NCBI GenBank assembly: GCA_028277225.1
Contig: JANQHB010000069.1
Coordinates: 1-64,000 of the forward strand
Source: Chlorobium sp.
GTDB taxonomy: Bacteria; Bacteroidota; Chlorobiia; Chlorobiales; Chlorobiaceae
Length of the DNA stretch: 64,000 bases
Direction of reading: 5' to 3'
The notes beneath the pieces were generated by a model. It saw only the letters and a program-made list of their open reading frames with translations. It searched no databases and had not been told where the DNA came from. Position numbers and translations under genes: made by a program. Shown piece after piece: positions 51,768 through 61,016 of the stretch (its first letter is position 1; the number at the start of each line of letters is the position of its first letter).

Positions 51768-52699
51768 AGGCCTTCATTCTTGCAGCAGGATTCGGCTCAC
51801 GACTCAAGCCGATAACCAAAGACATCCCCAAACCACTCATACCTGTTCTCAACGTACCATCTATCTGCTATCCTCTGGCACTCCTGAGGGGGGCAGGCAT
51901 CCGGAGCGTCATCTGCAACGTCCACTATCATGCAGACAGAATCAGGCATTTTTTTTCTGAAAACAGCGATCTGGGCATGGATGTCCATATCTCGGAAGAA
52001 CCGGATATCCTTGGCACAGGGGGAGGACTCAAGCTTTGTGAACAGTTGCTCGATGATGAACCGTTTCTGCTCATAAATACCGATATCATCGCTGATTTCA
52101 ATCTGCAGCCATTCATTGAAGCCCATCTCGAGAGTGGTCGATCAGGCTCGCTTATGCTGTACAAGACTCCTGACGCACGATCAATTGGAGACGTCGGACT
52201 GCAGAACGGTGAAGTCAGGGATTTCAGAAACATGCTCGAAACAGGATTACGTTCGGACTACATCTATGCAGGCGCTGCGGTTCTCGGACCGTCAATCTTC
52301 CGTTACCTCAAGAACGAATTTTCCAGCATTGTCGATACAGGATTCACAGGCTTAATCGACAATGAAAGCCTTGGCGGCTTTTTTCATCATGGATTCTGGC
52401 ATGACATCGGAACGCCGGAAAGTTACTGGAGAACAAACATCGTGCACAAAAGCAGGATCCTGTCAATCGCCCAAAGGTTTTCCAACAAGGCCGGGATGAA
52501 ACCGGAAGTGGTTTCCCCCGAAGCGCATATCGACGCAAACGCAACTGTCCGGGAATCGGTCATCGGAAGTCGTTGCCGTATCGGTGAAGGCTCGGTCGTT
52601 GTCCAATCCGTTGTACTGCCTGGCACCATTCTTGACAAAGGAACGGTTCTTGAACGCTGTATCGCTTTTCCCGGAGGCACACTTTCCCTCGAAGAGTAA
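51764..52699 (+). CDS. murU: MurU-like nucleotidyltransferase (MurNAc-1-P uridylyltransferase candidate)
   Basis: The 311-residue enzyme has an N-terminal nucleotide-sugar pyrophosphorylase fold: MKAFILAAGFGSRLKPITKD, IPKPLIPVLN, ILGTGGGLKLCEQLL, and INTDI for the metal Asp. A short left-handed beta-helix follows at the C-terminus (TVRESVIGSRCRIGEGSVVV). Following AmgK by a 4-bp overlap, it should turn MurNAc-1-phosphate into UDP-MurNAc. The beta-helix extension makes it longer than Pseudomonas MurU, so a related sugar is also possible. Confidence 0.8.
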   Translation: MKAFILAAGFGSRLKPITKDIPKPLIPVLNVPSICYPLALLRGAGIRSVICNVHYHADRIRHFFSENSDLGMDVHISEEPDILGTGGGLKLCEQLLDDEPFLLINTDIIADFNLQPFIEAHLESGRSGSLMLYKTPDARSIGDVGLQNGEVRDFRNMLETGLRSDYIYAGAAVLGPSIFRYLKNEFSSIVDTGFTGLIDNESLGGFFHHGFWHDIGTPESYWRTNIVHKSRILSIAQRFSNKAGMKPEVVSPEAHIDANATVRESVIGSRCRIGEGSVVVQSVVLPGTILDKGTVLERCIAFPGGTLSLEE

Positions 52700-52830
52700 T
52701 TTTACCTATACTACTGACGGAAACCTGAACGGGAAATGGATTATCCGGATGTTTCGAACCGGACCTCTTCCGCCGGTAACATTGCCTCCAGAACCGATCG
52801 TGCGGCAAAGAAATAACCACAGTATCATCC

Positions 52831-53994
52831 ATGGTATCAAACGGACTTGACATACTTCTCAGGGATACTGCGCCACTGAGAAATCGCAGGATCGCCCTTA
52901 TTGCCAACCAGACCTCGGTCACCCGTGATCTGACCTACTCCTGGCAGGAACTGCAGCGACGGGGAGTTGTGCTGAAGAGAATCTTTTCGCCGGAACACGG
53001 ACTGTTTTCAACCGAACAGGACCAGGTTGCCGTGAAGAGAGAACCGCTTGTGGGCACCGAAGTCATCAGCCTCTACGGTAGTGATCCGGATTCACTTGTT
53101 CCCGAAAGCCAACTGCTGGAAGATATCGACCTGGTGATCTTCGATATACAGGATATCGGTACGAGGTATTACACCTACAGCAACACACTCGCCCTCTTCA
53201 TGAAAACAGTCAACGGAAGGGATATCGAGATCATGGTCCTCGACCGCCCCAATCCGCTTGGCGGCAAGGTTACCGAAGGGCCGATGCCCGATCATGCCTT
53301 CCGTTCATTTGTCGGTATACTTCCGGTCCCTCCGCGCCATGGATTGACAGCAGGCGAACTTGCACTCCTCTATCGCGATGCAATGAAGCTCGATGTGAAC
53401 CTTCGCGTCATCGGTATGGAGGGCTGGGAACGGTCGATGCTCTTTCCTGAAACCGGACTTCCATGGATCGTGCCATCTCCGAACATGCCCTCATGGGAAG
53501 CAGCCCTTACCTATCCGGGAACCTGCCTTTTTGAAGGACTCAACGTTTCAGAAGGCAGGGGAACCACAACACCGTTCCTGCATATGGGAGCGCCATTTGT
53601 CGAACCGGATATCCTTGCATCGGAACTCACGCTTCTGGGCCTCGACGGAATTCTTTTCCGCCCCACATATTTTAAACCGTCATTCAGCAAGTATTGCAGC
53701 GAGATTGCAGGCGCTGTTTTTCTCCATGTCACCGACCCGGAACGTTTCCTTCCTTTCGCAACAGGCATTGCAGTAACAGCTCTACTCCAAAAACTCTATC
53801 CCGACAGTCTCCGGTTTCTCCATGACGTCTATGAATTCAACGACCGTTACCCGGCATTCGATCTCCTGTGCGGAAGCGACAGCCTCCGGACAATGATCCT
53901 CAACGAGACACCGGTCACAGAACTCTGTCAATCGTGGACAAATGATGAACTATCGTTCAGCACGATCAAACAGGACTATCACCTCTATCGGTAA
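52831..53994 (+). CDS. namZ: NamZ-like exo-beta-N-acetylmuramidase (DUF1343, GH171)
   Basis: This 387-residue DUF1343 protein shows RIALIANQTSVTRDLTYSW, IFSPEHGLFSTEQDQVAV, VIFDIQDIGTRYYTYSNTLA, LDRPNPLGG and GLPWIVPSPNMPSWEAALTY. DUF1343 is the family of Bacillus NamZ, which releases MurNAc from the non-reducing end of peptidoglycan fragments. There is no signal peptide at the chosen start, so it appears cytoplasmic. It lies between MurU-like and transporter genes, consistent with salvage of imported muro-sugars. Confidence 0.85.
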   Translation: MVSNGLDILLRDTAPLRNRRIALIANQTSVTRDLTYSWQELQRRGVVLKRIFSPEHGLFSTEQDQVAVKREPLVGTEVISLYGSDPDSLVPESQLLEDIDLVIFDIQDIGTRYYTYSNTLALFMKTVNGRDIEIMVLDRPNPLGGKVTEGPMPDHAFRSFVGILPVPPRHGLTAGELALLYRDAMKLDVNLRVIGMEGWERSMLFPETGLPWIVPSPNMPSWEAALTYPGTCLFEGLNVSEGRGTTTPFLHMGAPFVEPDILASELTLLGLDGILFRPTYFKPSFSKYCSEIAGAVFLHVTDPERFLPFATGIAVTALLQKLYPDSLRFLHDVYEFNDRYPAFDLLCGSDSLRTMILNETPVTELCQSWTNDELSFSTIKQDYHLYR

Positions 53995-54018
53995 CCTGCC
54001 TGTTTAAAAAGACCATCT

Positions 54019-55407
54019 ATGCAGACACTCGACCTTACCATCATTATCTGCTTTCTCCTGGCAATGGCAGGATACGGCATATGGCAGGCAAAAAGCAACA
54101 AGACAACAGGAGACTATTTTCTGGGAGGAAGAAACCTGCCGTGGGTTGTCGCCATGTTCTCCATTGTCGCAACCGAAACATCGGTCCTTACCTTTGTCAG
54201 TGTTCCGGGAATAGCATTTCGCGGAGACTGGACATTCCTGCAGCTTGCGCTGGGCTATATACTCGGAAGGATTCTGGTCAGTACGATTCTTCTGCCCGTT
54301 TTTTTCCGCGAAGGAGTGGACTCCATATACGAGGTTATCGGGAAACGCTTCGGCACCCATATGCAGAAGCTGGCCTCGTCGGTTTTCCTTGTCACCAGGA
54401 TCCTCGCCGACGGTGTCCGGTTTCTGGCGACCGCAGTTGTCGTTGAAGTGGTTACCGGCTGGCCTCTTCCTGTCTCGGTCCTGATCATCGGAATTGTCAC
54501 GCTCATCTACACGCTTTCCGGTGGGATACGCACGATTGTCTGGATCGACAGCATTCAATTCGTCCTCTACCTGTTTGGTGGGATCATCACGATCTTCTTT
54601 ATCACCGCAAACCTTGAAACAGGTGTGCCGGAAACGTTCTCTGCACTTGCGGCCGATGGCAAGCTGAAAATCTTCAACCACGACTGGAACCTTTTTTCAA
54701 ATCCCTGGGCATTTTTCAGTGCTCTGATCGGCGGCATACTCCTCTCGCTGTCATCGCACGGAGTCGACTACATGATGGTCCAGCGGGTACTCGGCTGCCG
54801 TGACCTCAGCGCGGCAAAACGCGCCATGATCGGCAGTGGAATTTTCGTTTTTCTGCAGTTTACGGTATTCCTTCTCGCAGGCTCTCTCATCTACCTCTTC
54901 CTTGCCGACATACCGGTCGAAAAAGACCGGGAATTCGCGTATTTCATTGTCAACTATCTGCCGCAGGGAATGAAAGGCCTGCTTTTGGCCGGAGTGCTTT
55001 CGGCGGCAATGTCCACACTGAGTTCCTCGATCAACTCCCTGGCCTCTTCAACCGTCACCGACATCCTCGGAGGCAGGGCATCTCTCGGCACCTCGCGTCT
55101 GATCAGTTTTGGATGGTCGGCGGTCCTGATCGGCATCGCCCTGATGTTTGACGAAAGCGACACTGCAATCGTAGTGCTCGGTTTGAAAATAGCATCCTAT
55201 ACCTATGGGGGCCTTCTCGGCCTGTTTCTTCTCTCGAAAAGCAAAAAGACCTTTCACACCTCCAGCCTTGCAACCGGACTCATTGCAGGCCTTGTCACGG
55301 TTCTGATCCTTCAGTCTCTGAATATCGCGTGGACATGGTATATCGCCTGTTCAGTAATAGCCAATATCACTGTTGTCTGGTGCATCGAATTGCTTCATAA
55401 ACGCTGA
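54019..55407 (+). CDS. Sodium:solute symporter (SSS family), candidate muro-sugar importer
   Basis: This 462-residue inner-membrane protein has about 12-13 helices. SSS-family segments are TGDYFLGGRNLPWVVAMFSI, ATETSVLTFVSVPG, ADGVRFLATAVVVEVVTGWP and GVLSAAMSTLSSSINSLASS. It starts 24 nt after namZ and ends the amgK-murU-namZ unit. In Tannerella forsythia the MurNAc importer MurT belongs to the same family, so it may import MurNAc or MurNAc-disaccharides here. The substrate is inferred from context only. Confidence 0.85.
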   Translation: MQTLDLTIIICFLLAMAGYGIWQAKSNKTTGDYFLGGRNLPWVVAMFSIVATETSVLTFVSVPGIAFRGDWTFLQLALGYILGRILVSTILLPVFFREGVDSIYEVIGKRFGTHMQKLASSVFLVTRILADGVRFLATAVVVEVVTGWPLPVSVLIIGIVTLIYTLSGGIRTIVWIDSIQFVLYLFGGIITIFFITANLETGVPETFSALAADGKLKIFNHDWNLFSNPWAFFSALIGGILLSLSSHGVDYMMVQRVLGCRDLSAAKRAMIGSGIFVFLQFTVFLLAGSLIYLFLADIPVEKDREFAYFIVNYLPQGMKGLLLAGVLSAAMSTLSSSINSLASSTVTDILGGRASLGTSRLISFGWSAVLIGIALMFDESDTAIVVLGLKIASYTYGGLLGLFLLSKSKKTFHTSSLATGLIAGLVTVLILQSLNIAWTWYIACSVIANITVVWCIELLHKR

Positions 55408-55509
55408 TAATTTCATCATCTATTTTGAGAGTGCGCCGCTGATTTGTAAATTACATGCATGATCTTTAATCATAACTTACATTCACCTTAACCTGAAGGA
55501 GACACTCAC

Positions 55510-55929
55510 ATGGCAACAGAAGGAAAAGTCGATCTCACCCAGACAATCAATGACACGGTGCAGAATATTGGCAATCTTGCTGTTTCATCGATTTCAGCTA
55601 TCGACCAGGGGCTCCAGAACATGCAGCCGACGATAGAGAACCTTAACAAATCCATGACAGGAATGCTCGAAACAGGAGCAAAAACAGCAACCGATGTCGT
55701 GAACAACCTTTCCGAGCCGCTCAACAATATCGTATCTGCTGCCGGTGACACTGCCGTAAAAGGCGTTGAGACCGTAAGCGGAATTGCAGGACAGGCTCTT
55801 GAAGTTGTCGGTTCAGCAGGCAACAGTGCAGTTTCTATCGCGCAATCAGCTCTGGGTACTGTCGGGTCAGCTGTCGGCTCCGTTGGCGAAGCAGTATCAT
55901 CCGTTATGCCGATCGGCAAAAAGATTTAA
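55510..55929 (+). CDS. Chlorosome envelope protein, CsmC/CsmD family
   Basis: The 139-residue soluble amphipathic protein begins MATEGKVDLTQTINDTVQNI and continues SISAIDQGLQNMQPTIENLN. The second half is a small-residue-rich, repeat-like helix (AGQALEVVGSAGNSAVSIAQ; VGSAVGSVGEAVSSV) as in CsmC/CsmD. It would lie in the chlorosome envelope. A good AAGGAGAC ribosome-binding site precedes the ATG, and a strong terminator follows, so it is monocistronic. CsmC versus CsmD is not decided; its length is nearer CsmC. Confidence 0.82.
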   Translation: MATEGKVDLTQTINDTVQNIGNLAVSSISAIDQGLQNMQPTIENLNKSMTGMLETGAKTATDVVNNLSEPLNNIVSAAGDTAVKGVETVSGIAGQALEVVGSAGNSAVSIAQSALGTVGSAVGSVGEAVSSVMPIGKKI

Positions 55930-55964
55930 GTTTTTGCCTCTGCGGTAAACAATTCGTACTACAG

Positions 55965-55994
55965 ACAAGCCTTCTCCGGAAGGCTTGTTTTTTT
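55965..55994 (+). terminator. Rho-independent terminator of the CsmC/D gene
   Basis: ACAAGCCTT/AAGGCTTGT is a 9-bp stem with a 6-nt loop, followed by six or more T. It lies 36 nt after the stop codon. Confidence 0.93.
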
Positions 55995-56129
55995 CATCCC
56001 GCGACAAGCGTAATCCCTTATACCTCCCTCTGGCCGGATCAACCTCCTTTGTAGAGCATTCGAGAAACCATTTGCACGGGTGAAGGGTTTGTTTTCGGAC
56101 GATACTCTGACAAACAAATACCGTTTTGC

Positions 56130-59100
56130 ATGCATAACGCAGTCGCAACCTGGCAAAGATACAGCATCGACGAAATTCCGGTCTATATCAGTACAACCAC
56201 CGCCAACTGGTTTGTACCGAACACAGAGGGAGACCGCCTTCTGCAAAAGCTTTCACACGATCCCGAGAAGAACGGGAGCGCCGAACAGCTTTTCTTTCTT
56301 GACCGTCTTCCTGAAAATCGCCCTGCCGACTACCGTGGAAGGCACAACGCTATCGAGCTGAAACACATCCATGAACTCTGGTTTCACCTCACCAATCGCT
56401 GTAACATGTCATGCACGCACTGCCTCTTTTCCTCATCGCCTTCAGCCGAAGAACAGATCAGTGCGGCATCTGTCCTGCAGCTTGCCGATGAAGCCTGGCA
56501 GACCGGCTGCAGACTCTTTGCCCTGACCGGGGGAGAACCGCTGGTTCATCCGGAAATCAACACCATTGTCAGGGGACTGCTCGCACTCGAAGGAACTCAT
56601 GTCGTCATCCTGACCAACGGACTGCTTGCCGACAGACTTTCTGCTGCTTTCCCGGATGACATAGACCGCATACACCTGCAGATATCTGTTGACGGCATTG
56701 GTGAAAACCATGATAAACTCAGAGGCAAGGGGGCATTTGAGCGTCTGACCGACGATATCATGAAACTCCGTTCCCGTCAGATACCTTGCACACTTTCAAT
56801 GTGTATCACGCAAAGCAACATTGCCGATATGGAGCACGTTATCGAATATGCTGCCGATAACGGTGTTGCAAACGTCCACTACATGTGGTATTTCGTTCGG
56901 GGCCGCGGTACAGAAAACCAGTTCGTCGATCCCGATACGCTCTTCGAGGCTCTCAGCCGTGCAGAAAAAAAAGCCAGAGAGTACGGTGTGCATATCGACA
57001 ATATCGAATCCCTCAGAACCAGGGTTTTTTCACCGCCCGGCACGATTCATGACGGTACTACTGCGGGGTGGGAATCTCTCGCCGTCGGACCAGACGGGCA
57101 TCTTTATCCGACTGCTGCACTCGTCGGTATGCAAGAGCTTGCCACACCCATCGATGCAGGACTTGTGGACGCATGGATGAAAAGCCCCGTGCTCGAACGA
57201 ATCAGAAACGCCTCGATCGTCGATTCCCGTTCCCCGATGCGCTTCATCCTGGGGGGAGGAGACCTCGATCACAGCTATATCAGCTCAGGATCATTCTCCG
57301 GAGCACATGACCCCTATCTGCCTCTTTATGAAAAATCAGCTCTACACCTTATTTCCGGATTGGCGCCCGAAAGCAGACTGAACGGCAAACCTTCCATCAG
57401 GCTGCAGATGGGCGAAATTCTCGAAAGCTGCGCTGCCCACGGCAGCGTCGCACTTGTTCATTCGAACTGTCTGCTTGCAGCTGCAACGAACGACAGCCGG
57501 CGATCGATAAGAGATTTTTACAGCTCGGCGGCAGAAAATCGAAACGACGATATCCTCAATCCCGTCGGCTACGGCACCTCGCTTGTAAGCCATATTCCCG
57601 AAAACTACCGGTTTCGAGGCTACGGCTGCGGCAGCCCGGTTATGGACGCCGGCATCGATGATGGTGAACATATTGTCGATCTCGGCTGCGGTACCGGTGT
57701 AGAATGCTTCATTGCGGCTCGCCTGGTCGGCTCTGATGGTTCTGTCACTGGCGTTGACATGCTTGAACCCATGCTTAAAATCGCAGAAAAAGCAAAACAG
57801 GGTGTGTCGGCCTCACTTGGCTATGATAACGTCCGGTTCCGCAGGGGTATGCTTGAAAACCTTCCTCTCGATAACCGGTCAGCAGATGTAGTCCTTTCCA
57901 ACTGTGTGATGAACCTTTCGCTCGACAAACGGCGATCGTGGAAAGAAGTCCTGCGCGTTCTCAAACCGGGCGGCCGTCTTGTCATATCGGACGTGGTATG
58001 TGAAACCGAACCGGACGCATCTATCCGTAACGACGAGACGCTCAAGGGCGAATGCATTGCAGGAGCACTCACGGAAACACATCTGTTTGGCCTGCTTGAG
58101 GAAACCGGCTTCGAGAATATCCGGCTGATCAAACGCTTTCCATACAGGACAGTAGAAAACCACCCCTTTTTCTCGCTTACGTTCAGCGCAAACCGCCCAT
58201 TCACATCAGAATCAGTCAAAGCGATGTACCGCGGACCGCTGCCCTGGCTCAAAACCTCCAGAGGAACCCTTCTTTCAAGAGGAAAAATTATCGCAATCGA
58301 CCGGTCCGAGGCTGAAACGCTGGGCGAGGACCTGTTTCTTCTAGACAATGACGAGCGGGTTACCAATATCGGGCAAGAAAACTGCTGCTCCTGCGCACTC
58401 CCGCCGGAAGAGAAACCAAAAGCAGTTCCGGAAGCCGATCACCAGCCTGAAACCCACCATGCCTCCGGCTGTATGGTCTGCGGTGCCCCGCTGGTCTATG
58501 AGGATCTTGAAACCGATCGATCATGCAGCTATTGCGGAAAAACATTCACCTCCCAGGCAGTCTGCAGCAGCGGACACTATATCTGCGACAACTGCCATTC
58601 GGACGATGCCGTAGAGGTCATACGCCATCTCTGCGTCACGACCACCGAGACCGACATGATCCGGCTTTTCGAGCACATCCGCAGCCATCCGGCTATCAAG
58701 ATCCACGGTCCGGAATACCACGCAATAGTACCGGGAGTAATTCTGGCAACCTGGAGAAATCTTGGCGGCAGGATCATCGACATGAATATCGAAAGCGGGA
58801 TAAACAGGGGAAAATCGGTCACAGGCGGTTCATGCGGCTTCTACGGCATTTGCGGCGCCGCTGTCGGTGCAGGGATCGCGTTCAGTATCATGCTTGGAGC
58901 GACACCGCTCAAACCGGATGAAAGAAAGGCCGTGCAGCAGATAACGACTGCAGTACTTGAAGAAATCGCATCGCTGAAGGCAGCCAGATGCTGTCAGAGA
59001 GACTGCTGGATTGCATTGAAGAAAGCTGCGGAACTGTCCAATCAGCTTTTCGACATATCGCTGAGGGCTGAGTATGCCATCAAATGCTCACAACAGGAAG

Positions 59101-59141
59101 AAAACTTCGAATGCGTAAGGGAAGAGTGCCCAGTTTTCTGA
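56130..59141 (+). CDS. Radical SAM - ArsM-like methyltransferase - Cys-rich C-terminal domain fusion protein
   Basis: This 1003-residue cytoplasmic fusion is not known to me as a characterised enzyme. Residues 1-80 resemble a small substrate-binding module. Residues 82-330 are a radical SAM domain (CNMSCTHC, Cys 91/95/98; TGGEPLVHPEI). Residues 500-680 are a class I methyltransferase (IVDLGCGTG at 515-523; SNCVMNLS with Cys 592; VLKPGGRLVISDVV) close to arsenite methyltransferases, including a preceding YGCGSPV Cys. A zinc-ribbon-like part follows (CMVCG at 781-785; CSYCG at 799-803). The final domain carries GGSCGFYGICGAAVGAGIA (Cys 902 and 908), which I recall as DUF5714-like. The combination suggests modification of a metalloid or related thiophile. 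Confidence 0.85.
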   Translation: MHNAVATWQRYSIDEIPVYISTTTANWFVPNTEGDRLLQKLSHDPEKNGSAEQLFFLDRLPENRPADYRGRHNAIELKHIHELWFHLTNRCNMSCTHCLFSSSPSAEEQISAASVLQLADEAWQTGCRLFALTGGEPLVHPEINTIVRGLLALEGTHVVILTNGLLADRLSAAFPDDIDRIHLQISVDGIGENHDKLRGKGAFERLTDDIMKLRSRQIPCTLSMCITQSNIADMEHVIEYAADNGVANVHYMWYFVRGRGTENQFVDPDTLFEALSRAEKKAREYGVHIDNIESLRTRVFSPPGTIHDGTTAGWESLAVGPDGHLYPTAALVGMQELATPIDAGLVDAWMKSPVLERIRNASIVDSRSPMRFILGGGDLDHSYISSGSFSGAHDPYLPLYEKSALHLISGLAPESRLNGKPSIRLQMGEILESCAAHGSVALVHSNCLLAAATNDSRRSIRDFYSSAAENRNDDILNPVGYGTSLVSHIPENYRFRGYGCGSPVMDAGIDDGEHIVDLGCGTGVECFIAARLVGSDGSVTGVDMLEPMLKIAEKAKQGVSASLGYDNVRFRRGMLENLPLDNRSADVVLSNCVMNLSLDKRRSWKEVLRVLKPGGRLVISDVVCETEPDASIRNDETLKGECIAGALTETHLFGLLEETGFENIRLIKRFPYRTVENHPFFSLTFSANRPFTSESVKAMYRGPLPWLKTSRGTLLSRGKIIAIDRSEAETLGEDLFLLDNDERVTNIGQENCCSCALPPEEKPKAVPEADHQPETHHASGCMVCGAPLVYEDLETDRSCSYCGKTFTSQAVCSSGHYICDNCHSDDAVEVIRHLCVTTTETDMIRLFEHIRSHPAIKIHGPEYHAIVPGVILATWRNLGGRIIDMNIESGINRGKSVTGGSCGFYGICGAAVGAGIAFSIMLGATPLKPDERKAVQQITTAVLEEIASLKAARCCQRDCWIALKKAAELSNQLFDISLRAEYAIKCSQQEENFECVREECPVF

Positions 59142-59183
59142 CGAGCACTTTCCTGCCCTGTATCGGCACCGGATCGGAAGATC

Positions 59184-59217
59184 GAGGCTGTCTCTGCCAT
59201 ACTCCCGAGACAGCCTC
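59184..59217. terminator. Hairpin between convergent genes
   Basis: GAGGCTGTCTC/GAGACAGCCTC is an 11-bp perfect stem with a 12-nt loop. It sits between the 3' ends of the fusion gene and the NAD-binding protein gene. T tracts are absent on both sides, so termination is plausible but unproven. Confidence 0.5.
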
Positions 59218-59224
59218 TCGAAGC

Positions 59225-59926
59225 TCAACTTGCAAGCTTGTCGTAATATTTCTCCAGACTTTCCTGGCTATGCTCTTCTTCGCCTTCGTTGATCACCTCG
59301 AAGGTTTTGTTTTTCGCCTTGTCTGTCCAGAGCGACACAACCAGAAGCTCCGCAACGTCACCACGGTTGATTGATCCGCTCCACAAATTGTCGCCCTGAT
59401 CTACATACAGGTCATGCAGCAGGGGAGGTCCGTCTTTCAGTCCACCTGGACGTACGATCGTATAGGAAAGGCCTTCTTTGCCAAACACTTGCCTGAGGTG
59501 ATCCTCGGCTTCAAGCTTCTTGCTGAGAACACCTGCAAAAAGATTGAGCGGATGGTACCATTTGGTTACAGCCATCGAGCTGACAAGACCAAAATGCTTA
59601 ACACCTGCCTTTGCTGCATGATCGACAAGCCTCATGACGCCATCACGGTCAACCTCGCCAGGTGAAGCATCTCCGAATACTTCACTCGATCCAAGGGCAG
59701 AGATAACCGCCGTGCAGCCTTCTACAGCCCTCTTAACATCTTCATCGCTCTGAATCTTTCCTTCAATGATTTCAACATCACCAAGCGACTGTGCTTTTTC
59801 TGCAGTCCTTGAGAGTACCCTGACAGGAACGCCGTAATGCTGAAGACGGGATACAACCCATCTTCCTGTTTTGCCGGTTGCTCCGGCAACCAGCACTTTC
59901 CCGCTATATGATGATTTTTCTGTCAT
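59225..59926 (-). CDS. Atypical SDR / NmrA-like NAD(P)-binding protein
   Basis: The 233-residue protein has the Rossmann signature KVLVAGATGKTGRWVVSRLQ and later VISALGSSEVFGDASPGEVD, HFGLVSSMAVTKWYHPLN and YTIVRPGGLKDGPPLLHDLY. These resemble the atypical SDR group found in phototrophs, which includes stress-related and pigment-related reductases. The usual YxxxK catalytic pair is not evident, so binding or scaffold functions are possible. I start at MTEKSSYSGK (59926), which has a GGAAGGTG site directly upstream. Confidence 0.85.
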   Translation of the reverse strand: MTEKSSYSGKVLVAGATGKTGRWVVSRLQHYGVPVRVLSRTAEKAQSLGDVEIIEGKIQSDEDVKRAVEGCTAVISALGSSEVFGDASPGEVDRDGVMRLVDHAAKAGVKHFGLVSSMAVTKWYHPLNLFAGVLSKKLEAEDHLRQVFGKEGLSYTIVRPGGLKDGPPLLHDLYVDQGDNLWSGSINRGDVAELLVVSLWTDKAKNKTFEVINEGEEEHSQESLEKYYDKLAS

Positions 59927-60108
59927 AATGTCACCTTCCTGGAAAAAGGTTATTATCAACCAATAAACTATATACTCATAACAGCAGGGCTCAGATATTC
60001 GTTTCGGATACGAAAAGACCGGTCAGTGGCACCCGCAATTATGAATCCTCGTATCTTTTTGTTTTTTTCAAGGCACCTGCACCGTTCACTTACCATAGTA
60101 AACCTTTC

Positions 60109-60930
60109 ATGAGTATACTCCTCATGCTGGCGGCATCGGCCTGTTTTGCGACCATGGCGGCAATGGTCAAGGCAATTGGCCACTCTCTACCTGTCCCCGA
60201 GATTGTTTTTTTCCGAAGCGTTCTTCCGCTTCCATTTTTTATCGCCTTTCTTCATTTGAACAAGAAAAAACTCATTGTCAACGCAAAGACAACGCTTCTG
60301 TACCGATCCATGTTCGGTTTCCTTGCCGTCAGCGGTTTTTACTATGCTTTAACACAAATCCCCATTGCCGTCAGTGTTTTTCTGGGAAAGGCACAGCCGC
60401 TCATACTCGCCCTTCTCGCCCCATGGCTTGTAGGAGAAAAATCCGGTATCGGTGTATGGATTGCTATAGGAACAGGGCTTGCAGGCGTTGCACTTATTCT
60501 CGATCCGTCACTCGGATGGTCGATGGCTGCATGGGTAAACATCGGTGCTGCCACCGCTTCGGCACTGGCTCACCTCATGGTGCGAAAACTGAACCGGACG
60601 GATGAACCTGCTACGATCGTGATGAATTTCTATGTCGTGATCGCCATCCTGAGCGCCCTCTGGATGGGCTCATCCTTCGTCCTGCCCGATCGGACCCAAT
60701 GGCTTCTGCTTTCGGGAATTGCGATTTTTTCAAGTGCAGGCCAGTACCTGATGACACTTGCATACAGGATGGACAGCGCTCCGGTCGTTGCCGCAGCGAG
60801 TTATGCCTCAATCATTTTCTCGATCTTCTACGGGTATATTTTCTGGCAGGAGGTACCGCCTCAGCTGGCCTGGATAGGCGGATTGCTTATCATAGCAGGT
60901 TCCGTCATCTTAATGCGATCAAGAACCTGA
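60109..60930 (+). CDS. EamA/DMT-family transporter
   Basis: This 273-residue protein has ten predicted membrane helices in two EamA repeats. Repeat 1 begins LLMLAASACFATMAAMVKAI, with PVPEIVFFRSVLPLPFF and YRSMFGFLAVSGFYYALTQI. Repeat 2 begins WVNIGAATASALAHLMVRKL. C-terminal VVAAASYASIIFSIFYGYIF closes the second unit. Family members export amino acids, nucleosides or other metabolites, and the substrate cannot be inferred. It is a single gene divergent from the SDR-like gene. Confidence 0.9.
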   Translation: MSILLMLAASACFATMAAMVKAIGHSLPVPEIVFFRSVLPLPFFIAFLHLNKKKLIVNAKTTLLYRSMFGFLAVSGFYYALTQIPIAVSVFLGKAQPLILALLAPWLVGEKSGIGVWIAIGTGLAGVALILDPSLGWSMAAWVNIGAATASALAHLMVRKLNRTDEPATIVMNFYVVIAILSALWMGSSFVLPDRTQWLLLSGIAIFSSAGQYLMTLAYRMDSAPVVAAASYASIIFSIFYGYIFWQEVPPQLAWIGGLLIIAGSVILMRSRT

Positions 60931-61016
60931 TTCCCCTCCGACAGGTTACGCATACTGCCCGCTGTTACCTATATTATTGCTAATCACCTTACCAGGGAAA
61001 CAACCGTTCTGATCCC

